DNA of 64,000 nucleotides from Sphingomonadaceae bacterium. Its GTDB lineage: Bacteria; Pseudomonadota; Alphaproteobacteria; Sphingomonadales; Sphingomonadaceae. A program made the translations under genes and the position numbers. Position 1 is the stretch's first letter. Each line of letters starts with the position of its first letter. This document shows positions 1 through 8,504 of this stretch, in pieces. Below the pieces are notes generated by a model. The model was not told where the DNA came from. It searched no databases and was given only the letters and a program-made list of their open reading frames with translations. The stretch is from positions 124,001-188,000 of the forward strand of contig JANWWL010000007.1 of NCBI GenBank assembly GCA_025056155.1, read 5' to 3'.

Positions 1-1
1 G

Positions 2-1666
2 CCGCGCTTGCCCATCGAGCGCCGCGTGGCCGACGACGTCGCCATCGAACACGCCCGCATCGAACGCGCCCTGGCCACCCTGCGCGCCCAGATCGACCAG
101 ATGGTCTCGCGGGCCGAGTTCGCGGGACCTGGCGACCACGACGAGATCCTCGAGACCTACCGGATGTTCGCGCTCGACGAGGGCTGGGTGCGGCGCATCC
201 ACACCGCGATCGAGGGCGGGCTGACGGCCGAGGCGGCGATCGACAGCGTGGCCCAGGCCCAGCGCATCCGCCTGGAGGCCAGCCGCGATCCCTACTTGCG
301 CGAGCGCATCCACGACCTTGAGGATCTTTCGAACCGGCTGATCCGCATCCTGGCCGGCCGCGCCGACACGGCGGCGGCCCTGGGGCTGAGCCAGGAGAGC
401 ATCCTCATCGCCCGCAACCTGGGGCCGGCCGAGCTTCTGGAATACGACCGCCGGTACCTGAAGGGCGTCGCCCTCGAGGAGGGCTCGCTCACGGCGCACG
501 TCACCATCATCGCGCGGGCGATGGGCGTGCCGATGCTGGGCCGCATCCGCAACTTGCGCGAGCGCGTGAGCGAAGGCGATCCCCTGATCCTGGACGCCAC
601 GGCCGGGGCGCTTCACGTCCGGCCTTCGCCGGCCCTTCTCAAGGCCTTCGCGGCCCAGAAGGCCGCCCTGGCCCGGCGGGAGGCCGAGTTCCGCGCCCTG
701 CGCGGCCTGCCGGCCGAAACGCGGGACGGCGTGCGCATCGCCCTCTACGTCAACGCGGGCCTGCGCAGCGACCTGGACGCGCTGGAGGCCACGGGGGCGG
801 AAGGGATCGGCCTGTTCCGCACCGAATTCCAGTTCCTCGTCTCGGCCACGCTCCCCCGGCTTGGCCGCCAGGTCGAGCTCTACCGTTCGGTGCTCGAGGC
901 CGCCGGCGAGCGGCCCGTCGTGTTCCGCACCGTCGACATCGGCGGCGACAAGGCGGTGCCCTATCTGGGCGATCGCGACGGGGGCGAAGAGAATCCGGCC
1001 ATGGGCTGGCGGGCGCTGCGCCTGTCGCTCGAGCGGCGGGGCCTGCTCGCCGCCCAGGCGCGGGCCCTCCTGTTGGCGGCGGCCGGGCGCGAGCTGCGCC
1101 TGATGTTCCCCATGATCACCGAACCCTGGGAGTTCCTGGAGGCCCGGGCGGTGGTGGAGGAGGCCCGCCGCCGGCTCGAAGCCCGGGGCCGCCCGCTGCC
1201 GCAGAAGATCCTCTATGGCGCCATGCTCGAGGTGCCGGCTCTGGCCGACCTCCTCGACGAGCTCCTGCCCCGCATCGACTTTCTGTCGATCGGCACCAAC
1301 GACCTGACGCAATTCCTGATGGCGGCCGATCGAGGCAACCCCAAGGTGGCCGCGCGCTACGACTGGCTGTCGCGCGGCGTGCTGCGCTATTTGGCCCGGG
1401 TCGTGGCGGCGGCCGACCAGGCGGGGGTGCCGGTGACGGTCTGTGGCGAGATGGGCGGCCGGACGCTGGAAGCCCTGGCGCTGGCGGCCATCGGAGTGCG
1501 TCGGCTGTCGATCACGCCGGCCGCCGTGGGCCCGGTCAAGGCCATGCTGCGGTCGGTGACCCTGGCCCCGATCGCCGAGCGCGTGGCCCAATGGCTCGAC
1601 ACGCCGGGCTGCCAGCTGCGCGAAGCGCTGAGGGCCGAGGCCGAGCGCCAGGGGGCGCGCTTGTGA
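2..1666 (+). CDS. ptsP: Phosphoenolpyruvate-protein phosphotransferase of the nitrogen PTS (PtsP), 5' end outside window
   Basis: The reading frame is open to the left edge, so the start lies outside. The visible 554 codons are an enzyme I module: the phosphohistidine region (TAHVTIIARAMG, His near visible residue 164), then the PEP-binding barrel with DIGGDK, NPAMGWR, SIGTNDLTQF and VCGEMGG. Enzyme I takes phosphate from PEP and passes it to HPr/NPr. Alphaproteobacterial copies usually carry an N-terminal GAF domain and are about 750 aa, so roughly 200 residues are probably missing here; that it is PtsP rather than sugar enzyme I is inferred. A likely downstream acceptor, PtsN, is at 58523-58996. 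Confidence 0.92.
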   Translation, partial: PRLPIERRVADDVAIEHARIERALATLRAQIDQMVSRAEFAGPGDHDEILETYRMFALDEGWVRRIHTAIEGGLTAEAAIDSVAQAQRIRLEASRDPYLRERIHDLEDLSNRLIRILAGRADTAAALGLSQESILIARNLGPAELLEYDRRYLKGVALEEGSLTAHVTIIARAMGVPMLGRIRNLRERVSEGDPLILDATAGALHVRPSPALLKAFAAQKAALARREAEFRALRGLPAETRDGVRIALYVNAGLRSDLDALEATGAEGIGLFRTEFQFLVSATLPRLGRQVELYRSVLEAAGERPVVFRTVDIGGDKAVPYLGDRDGGEENPAMGWRALRLSLERRGLLAAQARALLLAAAGRELRLMFPMITEPWEFLEARAVVEEARRRLEARGRPLPQKILYGAMLEVPALADLLDELLPRIDFLSIGTNDLTQFLMAADRGNPKVAARYDWLSRGVLRYLARVVAAADQAGVPVTVCGEMGGRTLEALALAAIGVRRLSITPAAVGPVKAMLRSVTLAPIAERVAQWLDTPGCQLREALRAEAERQGARL

Positions 1667-1681
1667 CCGCCCTCAGGGCGG
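1667..1681 (+). terminator. GC hairpin directly after ptsP
   Basis: A perfect 6-bp stem (ccgccc/gggcgg) with a 3-nt loop begins on the base after the ptsP stop. There is no T-tract, so it may act as a 3' end stabiliser or weak terminator only. Confidence 0.3.
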
Positions 1682-1686
1682 CCCGC

Positions 1687-1715
1687 TTGCACCCCCAGGG
1701 CCCACCCCCTAGGTC
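1687..1715 (+). promoter_or_regulatory. Promoter for trcR
   Basis: TTGCAC at 1687-1692 and TAGGTC at 1710-1715 are separated by exactly 17 nt. The predicted start of transcription is near 1722, giving a leader of about 63 nt before the trcR ATG. The same TTG-17-TAG pattern recurs before lrp and trxB in this window. Confidence 0.5.
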
Positions 1716-1784
1716 GGTGCGGTGAACCTTGGCCGGCGGGTGCACGCCCCCACCCGACCGACGCCCGGCCTTGAGGAGGCGCCC

Positions 1785-2435
1785 ATGGCATCCACGAGCC
1801 AGCCCCTGCCCCTGATGCCGCACGCGACGGCCACCTGGCTGGTCGAGAACACGTCGCTCACCTTCCAACAGATCGCCGATTTCTGCGGCCTCCACGTCCT
1901 CGAGGTGCAGGCGATCGCCGACGAGACGACCGCCACGCGGCTGACACCGCGCGATCCCGTCCGTGCGGGCGAACTCACCATGGAGGAGATCGAGAAAGCC
2001 CAGGCCGACCCGGCCTACCGGATGCGCATCAATCCCGGGCCGATGCCGCAACGGCGCACCTCGGGCCCGCGCTACACCCCGGTCGCCAAGCGGCAGGACA
2101 AGCCCGACGGCATCGCCTGGATCCTGAAGCACCACCCCGAGATCAGCGATGCCCAGATTGCCAAGCTGATCGGCACCACCAAGGCCACGATCGCGGCCAT
2201 CCGCAACCGCGAGCATTGGAACATGGCCAACATCGTGCCCAAGGATCCCGTGACGCTTGGCCTGTGCTCGCAGCGCGAACTCGACGCCCTGGTGGCCGAA
2301 GCGGCGCGGAAGGCCGGCACTCCCGCACCCGTCGACGAGCGGCTGGGGGCCGACCGCGAGGCGATGCTGGCCAAGCTGAAGGCCGAGCGCGAGGCGGCCC
2401 GTCGCGTGGCCGACGCCGCGGACGAGCCAGCCTGA
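1785..2435 (+). CDS. trcR: TrcR/DUF1013 family cell-cycle transcriptional regulator
   Basis: 216 aa. The start at 1785 is chosen over upstream in-frame codons because GAGGAGG lies just ahead of it. Two helix-turn-helix-like stretches are visible, FQQIADFCGLHVLEVQAIAD in the first quarter and SDAQIAKLIGTTKATIAAIR in the middle. The C-terminal third is charged and alanine-rich. The family (DUF1013) is restricted mainly to alphaproteobacteria and is known as a cell-cycle transcriptional regulator; targets cannot be read from the sequence. The next gene starts 5 nt after the stop, so the two are probably co-transcribed. Confidence 0.88.
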   Translation: MASTSQPLPLMPHATATWLVENTSLTFQQIADFCGLHVLEVQAIADETTATRLTPRDPVRAGELTMEEIEKAQADPAYRMRINPGPMPQRRTSGPRYTPVAKRQDKPDGIAWILKHHPEISDAQIAKLIGTTKATIAAIRNREHWNMANIVPKDPVTLGLCSQRELDALVAEAARKAGTPAPVDERLGADREAMLAKLKAEREAARRVADAADEPA

Positions 2436-2440
2436 GCCGC

Positions 2441-3514
2441 GTGAACGCCCCCGCCATCCCGGCGCTGGCCCGGGCGCCGGCCGAGCGAAGGGGGCTCGTC
2501 TACCCCTTCGGGACGGCCGCCCCCGACGCAGGCACGGTGGCCGAGGTGGCGCCGGGCGTCCTGTGGCTGCGCATGCCCCTGCCGTTCGCGCTCGACCACA
2601 TCAACCTGTGGCTCCTGGACGGCGGCGATCACTGGGCGCTGGTCGACACGGGCCTTGGCCTGCCCGACGTGGCCCGGCACTGGCGCCGACTGCTGGCCGG
2701 ACCGCTGGCGGGCAAGCCGATCGGCCGCCTGGTGGTCACCCACTACCACCCGGACCACATCGGGCTTGCCGGCTGGCTCGCCCGCGAGGCCGGCGTGTGC
2801 CTGGAGACCAGCCGCGGAGAGTATTTCCTGGCCCGCGCCCTGGCCCTGGACGCCTCGCCCACCCCACCCCCGGAGGTGGTGGCCTTCTACCGCGCCCACG
2901 GCTGGCGCGAGGCCGAGCTGACGGGCCTGACGGCGGCCGGCTGGGGTGGCTACGCCCGCGGCGTGAGCCCCCTGCCGGCCGGGTTCCGGCGGCTGCAGCC
3001 GGGCGACCAGCTGCGGATCGGCGGCCGCGTGTGGCAGGTGTGGATCGGGGCCGGCCACAGCCCTGAGCACGTGTGCCTGTTCTGCCCCGCCGAACGCATC
3101 CTGATCGCGGGCGACCAGCTGTTGCCTCGGATCACCTCGAACGTCTCGGTCTATCCCACCGAGCCCGAGGCCAATCCGCTGGCGGACTGGCTGGAAAGCC
3201 TCGCCCGCCTGCAGGACCTGCCCGAGGAGACGCTCGTGCTGCCGGCGCACAACGAGCCGTTCCTCGGTCTCCACGCCCGCGCACGGCAGATCGAGGCCGA
3301 CCATCGCAGGCGCCTCGAGCGCCTTGCCGACGCGCTCAGGGGCCCGACGTCCGCCCGGGAGACGCTTCCCACCCTGTTCGGCCGGCCGATCGCCGCGACC
3401 GAGCTCATGATGGCAACCGGCGAGGCGGTAGCCCACCTCAACTGGCTGGTCGCCCAAGGGCTGGCCCGGCGCGCGCGGCAGGAGGGCCGCTTCGTCTTCC
3501 AGGCCGTCTCCTGA
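2441..3514 (+). CDS. MBL-fold metallohydrolase
   Basis: 357 aa from GTG 2441, five bases after the trcR stop. The metal-binding motif HYHPDH (His101, His103, Asp105, His106) is intact in THYHPDHIGLAG, and later ligands are plausible in GAGHSPEH, IAGDQLL and PAHNEPF. This is the metallo-beta-lactamase fold of the glyoxalase II/flavin hydrolase type, with a C-terminal winged-helix-like extension of about 80 residues (ATGEAVAHLNWLVAQGLARR). Hydrolase activity is expected from the intact site; the substrate cannot be told. It is the last gene before the terminator at 3691-3724. Confidence 0.85.
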   Translation: MNAPAIPALARAPAERRGLVYPFGTAAPDAGTVAEVAPGVLWLRMPLPFALDHINLWLLDGGDHWALVDTGLGLPDVARHWRRLLAGPLAGKPIGRLVVTHYHPDHIGLAGWLAREAGVCLETSRGEYFLARALALDASPTPPPEVVAFYRAHGWREAELTGLTAAGWGGYARGVSPLPAGFRRLQPGDQLRIGGRVWQVWIGAGHSPEHVCLFCPAERILIAGDQLLPRITSNVSVYPTEPEANPLADWLESLARLQDLPEETLVLPAHNEPFLGLHARARQIEADHRRRLERLADALRGPTSARETLPTLFGRPIAATELMMATGEAVAHLNWLVAQGLARRARQEGRFVFQAVS

Positions 3515-3599
3515 ACGGCCGCCCCGCAGGCCGGGGTGCGGCGACCGGGCCCGCGCTGGAGCCCGCCGTGCCCTTGATTTCCGACCCCCAGCCCCCCAT

Positions 3600-3724
3600 G
3601 TTCATAGCGCGAGAAGAGATTTCCCCCTTTCTCTCCTCGCGAGAGCGCCCGGGGTGGTCGCGCCACCCAGCGCTCCCTCCCTGAACCCTGGCCGCTCGCG
3701 CGCCGGCGCGAGCGGCTTTTTTTT
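3600..3724 (+). ncRNA. Candidate small RNA with three hairpins and CU-rich single strands
   Basis: The stretch between the MBL gene and the terminator folds by eye into an ordered series. Hairpin 1 (3608-3641) has a 12-bp stem with one A-C mismatch and the loop TTTCCCCCTT. Hairpin 2 (3643-3675) pairs gagcgc with gcgctc and gggtgg with ccaccc around a 5-nt loop. A linker containing CCTCCCT (3676-3682) follows, then the terminator hairpin. CU-rich loops able to pair with Shine-Dalgarno sequences are known from several alphaproteobacterial sRNAs. A weak promoter (TTGATT 3574-3579, CATGTT 3597-3602) is possible. It could instead be a structured 3' UTR of the MBL gene. Confidence 0.45.
3691..3724 (+). 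terminator. Rho-independent terminator
   Basis: A perfect 10-bp stem (3691-3700 with 3707-3716), loop cgccgg, followed by eight T (3717-3724). It is the clearest intrinsic terminator in the window and ends the rightward transcripts before the leftward SPOR gene. Confidence 0.9.
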
Positions 3725-3763
3725 CCGGGCGGCTCTTGATCGGATCCGTGGGGCGTGGGGCCG

Positions 3764-4633
3764 TCAGCCCCGCGTGACGAAGCAGGGCCGACCCGCGGCG
3801 GCCAGCCGCCGGCAGAGCGCGCGGGCGGAGTCGCGGTCGGGAAAGGCCCCCACCACCAGCCGCACGAGCGAGCCCGCCGGCAGGAAGCGCGGCACCTGCC
3901 CGGGGGGAAGGTCGGCCGAGCGCGCCACCAGCGCGGCCCAAGCGGCGCGGGCGGCCGCTTCGCTCGTGTACGCGCCGAGCTGCACCCCCCAAGGCTTGTC
4001 GTGGGGGCCGGCGGGCGCCGCGTCGACGGGCGCCACCTCGGCCGAGGAGGCTGGCGCTCTAACGGCCGCAGGTGCCGGCGGCGCCCCCGCGGCCAGCGCG
4101 CGGGCCGTGGCGTCGGCGCGCAGGCGCGCCTCGGGGGAGAGCAGGCGCGCGAGCCGTTCGGCCTGGGCCTCGGCGAGACCCAACCCCAGCGCACGGGCGC
4201 GCAGCACGTAGGCGAGCCCGAGGACGGGATCGCGCGCCGCCCCCTCTCCCGAGAAGACGGCGAGTCCCAGGACATAGGCCGCCCGGGCGTCCCCCCGGTG
4301 GGCGGCGTGGCGCAAGGGCTCCATCGCCTCGGCCCGCCGACCCAGCTGGAACAGGGTGATGCCCAGGTTGGCCATGGCCGCGACATGGCCGCGAGCCGCC
4401 GCCCGGCGATAATAGTCGAGCGCCAGATCGACGTCGCGGGCCGCCCCGAGCCCCAGCCGATGGGCCTGGCCCAGGTGGAACAGCGCCTCCGCATCGCCCT
4501 CTCCGGCCGGTCTCTGGAACGCGGCGACCGCGCCCGCATGGTCGCCGCTTCGCCAGCGCTCGAGCCCTTCGGCCGTCGAGGCGCCGACGGCCCGCCCCAA
4601 CACCAGGCCCACGGCCAGAACCCACGCGCGCAC
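3764..4633 (-). CDS. Exported Sel1/TPR-repeat protein with C-terminal SPOR domain
   Basis: 289 aa from GTG 4633, 7 nt after the pyrC' stop; an ATG at 4672 would overlap pyrC' by 32 nt. The N-terminus (RAWVLAVGLVLGRAVGAS) is a signal peptide. Residues about 30-150 hold Sel1-type helical repeats (AEALFHLGQAHRLGLG; AAYVLGLAVFSGEGAARD). After an Ala/Pro linker the last 70 residues (WGVQLGAYTSEAAARAAW ... LVRLVVGAFPDRDSARALC) match the SPOR fold that binds denuded peptidoglycan at division sites. A role in periplasmic cell-wall or septum work is inferred. It ends the DUF3089-ruvX-pyrB-pyrC' run. Confidence 0.8.
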   Translation of the reverse strand: MRAWVLAVGLVLGRAVGASTAEGLERWRSGDHAGAVAAFQRPAGEGDAEALFHLGQAHRLGLGAARDVDLALDYYRRAAARGHVAAMANLGITLFQLGRRAEAMEPLRHAAHRGDARAAYVLGLAVFSGEGAARDPVLGLAYVLRARALGLGLAEAQAERLARLLSPEARLRADATARALAAGAPPAPAAVRAPASSAEVAPVDAAPAGPHDKPWGVQLGAYTSEAAARAAWAALVARSADLPPGQVPRFLPAGSLVRLVVGAFPDRDSARALCRRLAAAGRPCFVTRG

Positions 4634-4640
4634 GGTACCC

Positions 4641-5894
4641 TCAGACAGGGCCGGCGCGGAACACCACCGCACCCCCCTTCACCAGCATGAGCGCTCGCCC
4701 CCAGGCGTCGCGGCCGTCGAACGGAGTGTTGCGCCCCAGGCCGGGCAGCCGGTCGGCTGCGATGCGGAAGGAGTGGTCGGGATCGACCAGCACCAGGTCG
4801 GCCGGAGCGCCGGGCTCGAGCCGGCCGGCCGGCAGGCCGAACCGGGCGGCCGGGCCCAGGGCGACGCACTGGAACAGGCGAGGCCACGACAGGTGACCGG
4901 CGCGGACCAGCTCGACACCCAAGGACAAGAGCAGGGCGCCGTCGGCTGCGCCCGGAGCGGCGTCGGCGAAGGGGAGGCGCTTCTCCTCGGTGGTGCGGGG
5001 GTCGTGGCGGCTGGTCAGCATCGACAGCGTGCCGTCGGCCAGGCCCTGGAGCACGGCCGCACGGTCGTGCGCGCTCCGCAGCGGCGGGGACAAGCGCGCG
5101 AAGCTGCGGAAGCCCGCGAGCGCCTCCTCGTCGAGCAGGGCGTAGGCCGGGGACGTGCCGGCCGTCACGTCCTGGCCTGCGGCCCGGGCCATCCGCACGA
5201 GCTCGATCGCCTCGGCGGTCGACAGGCACGCGAAGTGGAGGGCAGCCCCCGCCTCGCGGGCCAGGCGAAGGTCGCGGGCCACGACCAGCGCCTCGGCACA
5301 GGCTGGGGCTGCGGGCAGGCCGAGCCGGGTGGCCATCCGTCCTTCCGTGGCGACGCCGCCCGCGGCGAGGGCCGGGTCTTCGGCATGGGCCACCACCACC
5401 AGGCCCAGGCCCGCGGCGTAGCGCAGCACCCGCAGCCACACCGCCGCATCCGCCACCGCCTGCCGGCCCGTGGCCACGGCCACCGCGCCCGCTTCGGCCA
5501 GCAGGGCGAGTTCGGCCAACTCGCGCCCCAGAAGGCCGCGCGTGGCCGCGGCCAGGGGGCGCACCCACAGGTGAGGCTTGCCCAACCGCTCCGCCCGCTC
5601 GACCAGCGCCGGGTCGTCGAGCGGCGGATCCTGGTCGGGCATCAGGAGCGCGGTGGCGATCCCGCCCACGGCACAGGCGGCAAGGTCCGCGCGGAACACC
5701 CCGGCATCGACGAGGGCCGGCGCCAGCAGCACGCCCGGAGCGTCGACGACCTCCACGCCGTCCGGTGCGCCATCCACCTGGCCCACGACCGCGATCGTCC
5801 GGTCCACGACCAACAGATCGCCGACCCGCACCGTCTCCGCCCGCGGGTCCACCAAGGTCACGCCGCGGAACCAGAGGGGCCGAGGGGCCGTCAT
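4641..5894 (-). CDS. Dihydroorotase-like protein lacking catalytic metal ligands (PyrC'/PyrX type)
   Basis: 417 aa with the amidohydrolase barrel of dihydroorotase, but its active site is degraded. Where active enzymes have an HxH motif (DxHVHLREPG) this protein reads [12 protein letters not shown], and where they have TDHAPH it reads TSRHDP. The HAEDPAL segment and the C-terminal barrel remain. It overlaps the upstream pyrB by 4 nt (ATGA), indicating translational coupling. Catalytically dead dihydroorotases encoded beside pyrB are known to form non-catalytic subunits of aspartate carbamoyltransferase, which is the likely role here. An active dihydroorotase must then be encoded elsewhere. 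Confidence 0.85.
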   Translation of the reverse strand: MTAPRPLWFRGVTLVDPRAETVRVGDLLVVDRTIAVVGQVDGAPDGVEVVDAPGVLLAPALVDAGVFRADLAACAVGGIATALLMPDQDPPLDDPALVERAERLGKPHLWVRPLAAATRGLLGRELAELALLAEAGAVAVATGRQAVADAAVWLRVLRYAAGLGLVVVAHAEDPALAAGGVATEGRMATRLGLPAAPACAEALVVARDLRLAREAGAALHFACLSTAEAIELVRMARAAGQDVTAGTSPAYALLDEEALAGFRSFARLSPPLRSAHDRAAVLQGLADGTLSMLTSRHDPRTTEEKRLPFADAAPGAADGALLLSLGVELVRAGHLSWPRLFQCVALGPAARFGLPAGRLEPGAPADLVLVDPDHSFRIAADRLPGLGRNTPFDGRDAWGRALMLVKGGAVVFRAGPV

Positions 5895-6814
5895 CCGCGC
5901 CGACTGCGGGTCAGCAGGTCGAGACAGGCCATGCGCACCGCCACGCCCATGGCCACCTGCTCGGCGATCGCCGAGCGCTGGATGTCGTCGGCCACGGCGC
6001 TGGCGATCTCCACGCCGCGGTTCATGGGGCCCGGATGCATCACCAGCACGTCCGGGGCCGCCCGCTGCAGGCGCTCCGGGGTCAGGCCGAAGGTGGCGTA
6101 GTACTCGCGCGTGGACGGCACGAAGCTGCCCTCCATCCGTTCGCGCTGGAGCCGCAGCACCATCACCACGTCCGCCCCGGCGATGCCCTCGTCCATGGCG
6201 GTGAAGGGGATGACGCCATAATCCTCGATTCCGGCCGGCATCAGGGTGGGTGGGGCGACCGCGCGCACCTCGGCCCCCAGGGCCGTGAGCAGCAGGAAGT
6301 TCGACCGGGCCACCCGGCTGTGCAGCAGGTCTCCGCAGATGGCGACCTTGAGGCCCTGGATCCGGCCCTTGCGCCGGCGGATGGTGAGCGCATCGAGCAG
6401 GGCCTGGGTCGGATGCTCGTGACGGCCGTCGCCCGCGTTGACGACGGGGCAGCCTACCTTGCCCGCGATGAGCTCGACCGCGCCCGAGGCCTCGTGCCGG
6501 ATGACGATCACGTCGGGCCGCATGGCATCCAGGGTGAGGGCGGTGTCGAGGAGCGTCTCCCCTTTCCGCAAGGAGCTTTGGCCGGCCACGAGGTTCACCA
6601 CGTCAGCCCCCAGCCGCTTGCCCGCGATTTCGAACGAGACGAGCGTGCGCGTGGACACCTCGAAGAAGGCGTTCACCAAGGTCAGGCCGCGCAGCGGCGC
6701 TTCGGCCGGCGGGCCGTGGCGCGCGTAGGCCTCGGCGAGGTCCAGCAGGCCCACGATCACCTGGGGTGGCAAGCCTTCGATCCCCAGCAGGTGTCGGTAC
6801 GGGAAGGCCTCCAT
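5891..6814 (-). CDS. pyrB: Aspartate carbamoyltransferase catalytic subunit
   Basis: 307 aa, the usual length of the catalytic chain. It condenses carbamoyl phosphate and aspartate in pyrimidine synthesis. The carbamoyl-phosphate loop STRT (residues 54-57) is intact, as are Lys84 in [12 protein letters not shown], the HPTQALLD segment and [10 protein letters not shown] near the C-terminus. It is followed with a 4-nt overlap by the inactive dihydroorotase homologue, and ruvX ends 12 nt upstream of its start, so DUF3089-ruvX-pyrB-pyrC' read as one leftward transcript. No regulatory chain (pyrI) is present. Confidence 0.96.
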   Translation of the reverse strand: MEAFPYRHLLGIEGLPPQVIVGLLDLAEAYARHGPPAEAPLRGLTLVNAFFEVSTRTLVSFEIAGKRLGADVVNLVAGQSSLRKGETLLDTALTLDAMRPDVIVIRHEASGAVELIAGKVGCPVVNAGDGRHEHPTQALLDALTIRRRKGRIQGLKVAICGDLLHSRVARSNFLLLTALGAEVRAVAPPTLMPAGIEDYGVIPFTAMDEGIAGADVVMVLRLQRERMEGSFVPSTREYYATFGLTPERLQRAAPDVLVMHPGPMNRGVEIASAVADDIQRSAIAEQVAMGVAVRMACLDLLTRSRRG

Positions 6815-6826
6815 GGCGGGCGGGGC

Positions 6827-7312
6827 TTACGGGCCGGGACCGGGGCCGGCAAGTTCGGTCAGCCGACGCAGCGCGCCCTCGAGGATCCACTGGGCCGCCA
6901 GCGCATCCACCGCCCGCGCCCGGCGGGCCCGCGACAGTCGGGCCGCGTGCAGCACGCGCTCCACGGCCAAGGTCGACCACCGTTCGTCCCACAGCAGGAC
7001 GGGAAGGCCGCTCGCCGCGGCCAGGTTGTGGGCCTGCGCCCGCACCGAGCGGGTGCGATCGCTGTCGGATCCGTCGAGCTTGAGCGGCAGGCCCACGACC
7101 ACGCCCGCCACCCCTTCGGCCTGCAGAAACGCCAGAAGCCGCGCCCGATCGGCGGCCGGCCGCGTGCGGGCCAGCGTCCCCCGGGCCGTGGCGTGGCGCC
7201 AATCGGCGGTGGCGGTGGCAAGGCCGATGGTGCGCGTGCCGACGTCGAGCCCGGCCAGGCGCCCTCGGCCCGGCAGGGCGGCCGCGAACGCCGCGGCATC
7301 CGCAGTGATCAC
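6827..7312 (-). CDS. ruvX: Putative Holliday junction resolvase / pre-16S rRNA nuclease YqgF
   Basis: 161 aa from GTG 7312, which overlaps the DUF3089 stop by 4 nt (GTGA). The RNase H-like fold begins with GLDVGTRTIGLA (Asp23 as a metal ligand), continues with VVGLPLKLDGSDSDRT and ends with LLWDERWST and the acidic VDALAAQWIL. The family is small and universal; in E. coli YqgF trims pre-16S rRNA, and a resolvase role has been proposed. The C-terminus is the Gly-Pro tail GPGPGP. Placement between pyrB and DUF3089 is common in sphingomonads. Confidence 0.92.
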   Translation of the reverse strand: MITADAAAFAAALPGRGRLAGLDVGTRTIGLATATADWRHATARGTLARTRPAADRARLLAFLQAEGVAGVVVGLPLKLDGSDSDRTRSVRAQAHNLAAASGLPVLLWDERWSTLAVERVLHAARLSRARRARAVDALAAQWILEGALRRLTELAGPGPGP

Positions 7313-8433
7313 GGCGCGACCGCCGCCGGCCGGCCGGCGGGGCGCTCGGCCAGCCAGGCCGACAGGCGCGCCTCGGCGTCCGCCCGCACGGCCGCCCAGA
7401 ACAAGTGCACGTCATAGGCATGGAAATCGCCGCCGGGCAGCACGAGCGGCCAATCTCCGGGCGGCCGCGGGGCCACCCGCAACAGGCCCGATCCATCACA
7501 GCGTGCGCCCACCAGGCGCGGTTGCAGCGCGCCCTCGGTCCAGGTGCCCGGATTGGCCTCGGGCCCTGCCGCCCCGGCATCACCCGTCAACGGATTGACG
7601 CACAGCAGCGCCCGCCCGCCCGCCGGCCGGCCGTCGAGCGCTCGCGGTTCGACCCGCCGCGCGCGCACGGCGGCGGGATCGGCATCGGCCGCCACGCCCT
7701 GCCACGACAGCACGCAGCCTGCCTGTTCGCGGGTGGTGCAGGGGGGAAGGCCCAGGAGCTCGAGGTCCTGGGGCCGGACGACCGGCCAGCCGAGAGCGTA
7801 GACGGCGACGATCCGAGTCCGAAGCGTGGGGTGCCCCGCCCGCCGTGCGAGCAGGTGCAGAAGATGGCGAGCGCCCTGGCTGTGCCCAGCCAGGAACAGG
7901 GGCCGGCCCGGCGGCTGGGCGTTGAGGAACCGGTCGAAGGCCCGCGCGACGTCGCCCTCGGCCAAGGCCAGTGCCCGGTCGGCGTCGGGCCCCGGGGTCA
8001 GGAGCGCCCCGAGTGTCGCCTGTCGGTAGCGGGGGGCCCAAACCTCGGCCACGCCGTTGAACGGGCTCGCCTGCACGGCGAGCCATCGGTCCAGCAACGT
8101 CCGGGCCTCGGCGTCGTCGATCGGGCCGTTCCAGCGGTTGCGGGCGAAAAACGTCGTGGGGTGCACGAAGAACAGGGCCGCAGGCGGGCGCGGGGCGGGG
8201 CGGTAGCCGGGCGGCGCTCGGCGGGCGGGGTCAGAGGTCAGGGCGGGATGGGCCGCCCAGGCGGCGAGCCCGCCGTACTCGGGTGCGACGGGGCGGGGGC
8301 TTTCGCCGAAGGCCACGCTGGGGATCAGGGCCAGCTTCAGCAGCCGGGGCGCGGCCAACCGCCAGACGAGGAGCCCCGCCACGACGAGGCTTGCCAGGAT
8401 TGCCACCGCCCACAGGAAGCGGCGCGCCATCAT
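7309..8433 (-). CDS. DUF3089 alpha/beta-hydrolase-like membrane-anchored protein
   Basis: 374 aa from ATG 8433 (a second ATG follows immediately at 8430); in-frame codons further upstream would run into the divergent mrpA start. An N-terminal hydrophobic anchor (FLWAVAILASLVVAGLLVW) is followed by a periplasmic domain with FFVHPTTFFA, the nucleophile elbow LFLAGHSQGARHLL and a late FHAYDVHLFW carrying a likely catalytic His. DUF3089 proteins have the alpha/beta hydrolase fold; the substrate is unknown. It leads the operon with ruvX, pyrB and pyrC'. Confidence 0.85.
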   Translation of the reverse strand: MMARRFLWAVAILASLVVAGLLVWRLAAPRLLKLALIPSVAFGESPRPVAPEYGGLAAWAAHPALTSDPARRAPPGYRPAPRPPAALFFVHPTTFFARNRWNGPIDDAEARTLLDRWLAVQASPFNGVAEVWAPRYRQATLGALLTPGPDADRALALAEGDVARAFDRFLNAQPPGRPLFLAGHSQGARHLLHLLARRAGHPTLRTRIVAVYALGWPVVRPQDLELLGLPPCTTREQAGCVLSWQGVAADADPAAVRARRVEPRALDGRPAGGRALLCVNPLTGDAGAAGPEANPGTWTEGALQPRLVGARCDGSGLLRVAPRPPGDWPLVLPGGDFHAYDVHLFWAAVRADAEARLSAWLAERPAGRPAAVAP

Positions 8434-8504
8434 GGCCGCATCTGCCCGCTGAAGGCGAACCTCACTCGACGCATGGGGCCGTTTCGGCCTAGCTCTTCGA
8501 CGCC

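Noticed and set aside
2072-3457. Long minus-strand frames opposite trcR, the MBL gene and many others
   Set aside because: Their translations are Arg/Gly/Pro/His-rich with no motif, and they lie antisense to recognised proteins; such frames are expected at this GC content.
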